This document shows, piece after piece, positions 59,732-64,000 of a stretch of 64,000 nucleotides of DNA. Origin of the DNA: Biomphalaria glabrata (taxonomy: Eukaryota; Mollusca; Gastropoda; Planorbidae); assembly GCF_947242115.1 (NCBI RefSeq), contig NC_074715.1, positions 30,391,827 to 30,455,826 on the forward strand, read 5' to 3'. The first letter of the stretch is position 1, and each line of letters begins with the position of its first letter. Made by a program: the position numbers and the translations under genes. A model generated the notes under the pieces. The model was not told the origin of the DNA. It saw only the letters and a list, made by a program, of their open reading frames with translations, and ran no database searches.

Positions 59732-59926
59732 CAGTGGCGTAGCTAGGGTGGGAGGTCCAAATATGAAAATCCCCCCTCATCCCACTTGAGTACCCGAAAT
59801 TTGTTTTTACATTAAATATTATATATAACGCCATTATCTCATGTCAGGATGTCGAATGTCAAAAATGCAGGGTCCCCAATAGAGATCAAGCCCTCCCGGG
59901 CCCCCAAATCCAAAGCTACGCCACTG
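59732..59926. mobile_element. hAT-like MITE, second copy
   Basis: Begins CAGTGGCGTAGCTAGGG and ends AGCTACGCCACTG, matching the element at 31400. Flanks TTTCTTGA (59724-59731) and ATTCTTGA (59927-59934) form an 8-bp target duplication with one mismatch. Non-coding, 195 bases. Confidence 0.85.
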
Positions 59927-60327
59927 ATTCTTGATGCATTACAATCCCCAAAGGTCCATATAAATTCTGCTTATAACGGTTTAGTCTTTGAACTCTGCAA
60001 GATCTAGAAGTAGAGACAAACAGTACCACTAAATGTGAACGTGTTTCTATTGCACTTTCCCCCACTGTGACTCGAATGACTTTGTTACATGTGTCAAAAA
60101 TACAAATATCTAACAGCCTTAAATAAAACAAGCTTAAAGCACTTACATATTGAACATAGATGAAACTTAGGCTTATGATATGTCTCTATATTAGACCAAC
60201 GTAAATGTACAAAACATCTCCTACTTGAAATGTCACATTGATACTCATGTACCCAACGTAAACATAAACTAAACGTTCTCTCGCTACACTTTTCCAAAGG
60301 TCAAAGTGGAACAAGTTTCTTTCATCC

Positions 60328-62352
60328 TCAAAAATTTCTCTTAAAACTCGGAATATTCCATAAAGAAAGTTTTGAATTCCACTTTCCACCAGAGCGTGAC
60401 ATTCTGGCTTGCAACATGTCCCACAGTGACGTGAAACGATCACTGAACGCTTTGGAAGCCACATAGGGACATTTGTCTCCCATGTTCTCATAGCAACTGA
60501 CAGCCTCAACGCCGAAGTCGTGAAACGCTCTCTTGTTCCCGAGGTCGTAGACGTCCACTCCACCGACGATAAATGGGAGCACGCCGTACAGATAGAAGTC
60601 ATCGACGTGCAATAGTGGTACATGCTTTGCAGCCTCAACGAGGCTTTGAATCAAGGAACGTGAAATAATTACAGCATAGCCCTTGCAGTAGGGCCTCAGT
60701 AATGTTCGGTTTGGGAACATATCAAATGTGAATGAATTAGATCCAACTCGGGGGATGGGTCCCTGCGAATTGAAGGCACAGAGCACTGAGCGTTGTGGGA
60801 CTGTTTTCCTCACAACTGGTAACAACCCATTCAACAATTTGTCCGAGTCAACAAAAACCTCGTCATCAATTTTCATAACAAAGTCAACTTGGGGGCAATA
60901 CTGTAAAACCCAGCGTAGCCCCATAAGTCCTTTCAATGATGCGTTCCCTGGAGTGTCCTGAAAATCACCCTGGACCACGTCTCCGTACATGAGATTTTCT
61001 TGCTTTAGCTTTGTTTGTAAACCAGGGATCTTTGAAATGCCAAGCAAAAACACATAGGCTATAACGCGAGGCTGAAAAAATTTGGAGGCTGAAAAAGTGT
61101 CACGTATTCTCTGACGCTGCTCGGAGTTCTGAGGTAAGGAGTTGATGATGTACAGTATGTCTATTGCTTCGGGAAACCCACAACGTTGAGGGTTTATAAG
61201 GACGTATGGAATAGCAATATTACCAGTTCTGTGGGATGCATCTACGTAACGGCCAAAATATTCGTATTTAAACTTTTTAATACGATCTTCATATCCAGCA
61301 GAAAACTGACTTTGCTCAGCATTATTGGTTTGTGCTTTCCATTGACCTTGTGCACCAGTATCTGGAAGCTTAGAAGTCTGTGTTACTGAAGGGAAAGTGT
61401 GACTGGAAAATTTAGTTGTAGAACTATCAGCAATAAATTTATTGTTTCGCATCTGGTCAAACACAGCTGATTTTAATGTTGCTTTCTTCGGTTGCAACAG
61501 TTTTCCCTGGTCATTAACTTGGGCGAAATGTTTTTTCTTGTAAATAGGAAAGCTTGATGGCTTTAAAAACGCTTGCTCCTGATTTTGTTCATTAACTGCT
61601 TCGTACATTGGGATGGCGTGCTCTCGTTCCTGAAGACCATCTGTGTCACCGGGCTCCTTAGCATCGTCGTGTTCTTCCAAGGCTTCAAGAATCTCCTGTT
61701 GGCCTTTCTGGTCTTCAGGTCTGACACGAAGCATCTCGTCCGCCACCAACATCCCGTTAATGTTTGGTTTGTCTTGCGCTTGCTCTACCTGAGATTCTTC
61801 CAGGCGATTATTAACGAGATAGCTGTCTTTTTGAATGTCTTCGACAAATTGATTGGCTGTCTTGCTAGTATCTTTAGCATACAGTCTTTCTTCTTCCATG
61901 CCGCCTTTAAGTCCTTCTTCATTATTGTCATCAAAAAATACTAGTTCATCGCCCACTTTTTCATCACTGTCTTTAGTCCTGCTGATAATGACAGGGGTTC
62001 CGGCAGGGTAAAGTATCAGGGTACCTAGTTCCGAATCCCTGACGAAAATCTCTACGTTCAAGAAAAGTGGTTGCATGGGATCTCGTAAAATAAACCCCTC
62101 ATCTTCTATTGCTACGAGAGAGCCGAGGCTGAGCTTGTTTCCAGTGGCGTACTCACCTGGCGAGCAAAGGGGTGCAGTTTTACCACCGTCGTCACTGGTG
62201 GTGCGCACATTTCGTGACTCGTGTGAATCTCGAGATTTTAGAAAGTGCCAGATTGTAATGACCAGAAAAACTTGTAAAAACGCTGGCAATAATTTATATA
62301 ACCAAGACTTACGTCGACAGCCAAATGCGTTTTTAATAACATCCAGAAACAT
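60328..62352 (-). CDS. GT31 family glycosyltransferase (beta-1,3-galactosyltransferase-like), long-stem
   Basis: A single 674-codon open frame. Residues 20-38 (KLLPAFLQVFLVITIWHFL) form a type II signal anchor after a short basic tail. Residues 40-389 are an acidic, Gln/Glu/Lys-rich stem without recognised domains. The GT31 domain is at about 390-650: RIRDTF, YGDVVQGDFQDT, LKGLMGLRWV, the metal site KIDDEVFV (about 494-501; the family usually has DDDxFV), YCKGYAVIIS and VDDFYLYG. Such enzymes transfer Gal or GlcNAc from UDP-sugars in the Golgi. Typical family length is 310-420, so the stem is unusually long. Cysteines at the C-terminus (CYENMGDKCPY) look conserved. The start precedes the anchor; no intron in the coding part. 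Acceptor specificity cannot be told. Confidence 0.9.
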   Translation of the reverse strand: MFLDVIKNAFGCRRKSWLYKLLPAFLQVFLVITIWHFLKSRDSHESRNVRTTSDDGGKTAPLCSPGEYATGNKLSLGSLVAIEDEGFILRDPMQPLFLNVEIFVRDSELGTLILYPAGTPVIISRTKDSDEKVGDELVFFDDNNEEGLKGGMEEERLYAKDTSKTANQFVEDIQKDSYLVNNRLEESQVEQAQDKPNINGMLVADEMLRVRPEDQKGQQEILEALEEHDDAKEPGDTDGLQEREHAIPMYEAVNEQNQEQAFLKPSSFPIYKKKHFAQVNDQGKLLQPKKATLKSAVFDQMRNNKFIADSSTTKFSSHTFPSVTQTSKLPDTGAQGQWKAQTNNAEQSQFSAGYEDRIKKFKYEYFGRYVDASHRTGNIAIPYVLINPQRCGFPEAIDILYIINSLPQNSEQRQRIRDTFSASKFFQPRVIAYVFLLGISKIPGLQTKLKQENLMYGDVVQGDFQDTPGNASLKGLMGLRWVLQYCPQVDFVMKIDDEVFVDSDKLLNGLLPVVRKTVPQRSVLCAFNSQGPIPRVGSNSFTFDMFPNRTLLRPYCKGYAVIISRSLIQSLVEAAKHVPLLHVDDFYLYGVLPFIVGGVDVYDLGNKRAFHDFGVEAVSCYENMGDKCPYVASKAFSDRFTSLWDMLQARMSRSGGKWNSKLSLWNIPSFKRNF

Positions 62353-62404
62353 TTTGGCTTTTTCAAAGCGCTATTAATTATAAAAAAGATGCTCCGTTGA
62401 TTCT

Positions 62405-62461
62405 TTAGTGAAGTTTGATCTCTGAGATCTCTGCAACACCAGTTGAACTATGTAGTGTCAT
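62405..62461 (-). promoter_or_regulatory. Possible upstream reading frame in the GT31 5' leader
   Basis: On the - strand TATTTTTTCAG/ATGACACT at 62461 is a good splice acceptor for a leader intron. The exon would open with an 18-codon frame (MTLHSS...IKLH, stop at 62405-62407) that ends 52 bases before the main start. Such short frames often lower translation; use of this acceptor is unproven. Confidence 0.35.
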
Positions 62462-62469
62462 CTGAAAAA

Positions 62470-63440
62470 ATAATATTTACATGTGAACCAAAATGTTTTC
62501 AACTGCTCCTATTGAAACAAATAAACTTTATACAGTTAAGTATTATATGGAATTACATTGCCAAGAAAGATTACAAGACTAATGAATAAGTATTGGTGGT
62601 CCTTCGAACGTGCAAGGTCAATATTATTCAGAGATTGTTCATTGTTCAATACACTTTATCATGAAAAGCGTGGGCATTTCAAATAGGAAAACTAAAAGCT
62701 TGAAGGAAAATAACACACACACACGCACACAGAGCATTTTCTGCATGGATAATTTTACATTTTGAATTCACCAAAGCTAAGCCTATTAAGTAGTGAAGAG
62801 AATGATCCATCAAATTATATAAAAAAAAATATATTATAGAAAGTTTGATTCAAAAAAAAAACATTAACATTCCACTAGACCTCTAGTAACTACATACTTG
62901 CATAGCTCCATACCACGGGTACCATTATGTCTTCAGAAAGCCTTTCGTCACCCACTTAGCTTGACAGCTACCGCACAATGTAAACAGTGAAGTTAGTGAC
63001 CAGGTTCATGAAAGGTCATTTCTACCAGCAGAGGCTGAGTGTGAAGACAAAGTGGGCTGCCGATAACCGAGTCCGTCGTGAAGGTGCTAAGGTCATAAAC
63101 GTCAACCTGCGATCGCTCTTCATAGTTTCATATGTCTAGCTTGCAGACGTCTTTTTGTCTTGACGGGAAGGTCTCGATTTGTCTATCCGAAAGCAAAACG
63201 TTAGAACAAAACTAACATTCACGAATGGTATTTCAATGGAAGCCTTTGTTTCAATGACTTCTTGATGCCCTGAAACAAAAAATGCGTTTGAATAGCGTCA
63301 ACATTTTTAAAAATATAAACAGACATTATCCCCCCCCCTCCCCCTCGTGTTACACAGACACTTGATTGTTATAGAACCAAAACAAACAAAACTAGAACGC
63401 ATTCGTTGTCAAAGGTGATGTGGTGCAAGTAATAGGCGTT
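62470..63440. other. Region upstream of the GT31 gene
   Basis: Would contain the leader intron, first exon and promoter of the GT31 gene. A less AT-rich patch at about 62930-63180 is a candidate for the first exon or promoter, but no element can be fixed. Confidence 0.4.
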
Positions 63441-63441
63441 G

Positions 63442-63533
63442 AACACATTCATCCCCAACACTGGTACACATTCATCCCCGACACTGGTACACATTCATCC
63501 CCGACACTGGTACACATTCATCCCCGACACTGG
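63442..63533. repeat. 23-bp minisatellite, 4 copies
   Basis: ACACATTCATCCCCGACACT plus GGT repeated four times, the first copy with CAACACT. Confidence 0.95.
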
Positions 63534-63714
63534 TTCTAAAGTCGTTGGCAAGTCAAGAATCTGGATCTATTATTTGAAAATCTTTATAACACATACAAGC
63601 ACAATTGAAATGTTACACTTGTAGCTTTGAAAGCTTAACTGGTTTTTATAATGAGTGTTTCATTTTTGCACATGCTACAAGTAAGGCTTTGTGTTTCACA
63701 AATATTCTGTGTTT

Positions 63715-64000
63715 ACCTACCCCCCCCCCCAACTGATTTACTCCCCCCCCCCCACACACACACCATGCTGTATATTAATGTATCAGTAGATCTTCGTCTC
63801 CATTCTTTTGTTTTTCGTGGTACTGGTAGGTCATTAAAATACTTGCTCTCTGTCTCTCTCTCTGCCTCTCTCTCTGTCTCTCTCTCTCTGTCTCTCTGCC
63901 TCTCTCTCTGTCTGTCTGCATCTCTCTCTCTCTGTCTGTGTCTCTCTCTCTTTTTTACAAAGCTTATATCAACTCAATCTGTCTGTCTGCCTCTGTGGTA
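63715..64000. repeat. C runs and (TCTC)n/(TCTG)n microsatellite
   Basis: Two C runs at 63720 and 63745, then about 110 bases of TCTCTCTG-type repeat at 63847-63955, a probable assembly-sensitive spot near the window end. Confidence 0.9.

Overview
The window looks like nuclear DNA of a gastropod mollusc, probably a freshwater pulmonate snail (Biomphalaria/Bulinus type). This is an inference from intron-rich animal genes, very AT-rich spacers crowded with the palindrome AGATCT/CTAGATCTAG, and a mix of LINEs, tRNA-derived SINEs, hAT-like elements and SAP-domain Ty3/Gypsy elements. Nothing is prokaryotic.

Four host genes can be supported. (1) Fukutin (FKTN), + strand, eight coding exons at 10200-15194, apparently complete at about 443 residues, including a short first exon that encodes the signal anchor. 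(2) FBXW9, an F-box/WD40 protein, - strand, nine firm coding exons from 33277 to 22103 plus a candidate first coding exon at 34025-33941; it faces FKTN tail to tail. (3) A two-exon gene of unknown function at 49863-52556 (+), about 506 residues, mostly disordered. (4) A single-exon GT31 (beta-1,3-galactosyltransferase-like) type II membrane protein, - strand, 62352-60328, 674 residues with a very long stem. FKTN and the GT31 enzyme are both expected in Golgi/ER glycosylation, but nothing here shows that they are linked.

Layout: 1-10 kb is repeat debris (a decayed LINE, a 5' fragment of a Gypsy-like element with an open SAP-domain gag-like frame, LINE tails, AGATCT-rich spacer). 10-15 kb is FKTN, with a SINE, a hAT remnant and a (GAA)n-tailed retroposon in intron 1. 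15-22 kb is spacer plus a 36-bp minisatellite. 22-34 kb is FBXW9, with two large intronic minisatellites and smaller insertions. 34-41.5 kb holds LINE pieces, a 1-kb foldback element and low-complexity DNA. 41.7-47.0 kb is a Ty3/Gypsy element with identical 201-bp LTRs and a 4-bp target duplication. 47-64 kb carries genes 3 and 4, three more large tandem arrays and several small elements.

The most striking structure is the last intron of FBXW9. About 3.2 kb of it is some 60 copies of a 50/55-bp unit, and each copy contains the intron's own 3' splice site (GGTTTGTTTCAG/ATTGACTA) with the first ten bases of the last exon. The minisatellite therefore appears to have grown out of a splice acceptor and places dozens of near-identical acceptors ahead of the real one. 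A second array, in the intron of the unknown gene, also carries an acceptor-like motif in every unit, and the array beyond FKTN carries a donor-like motif in every unit.
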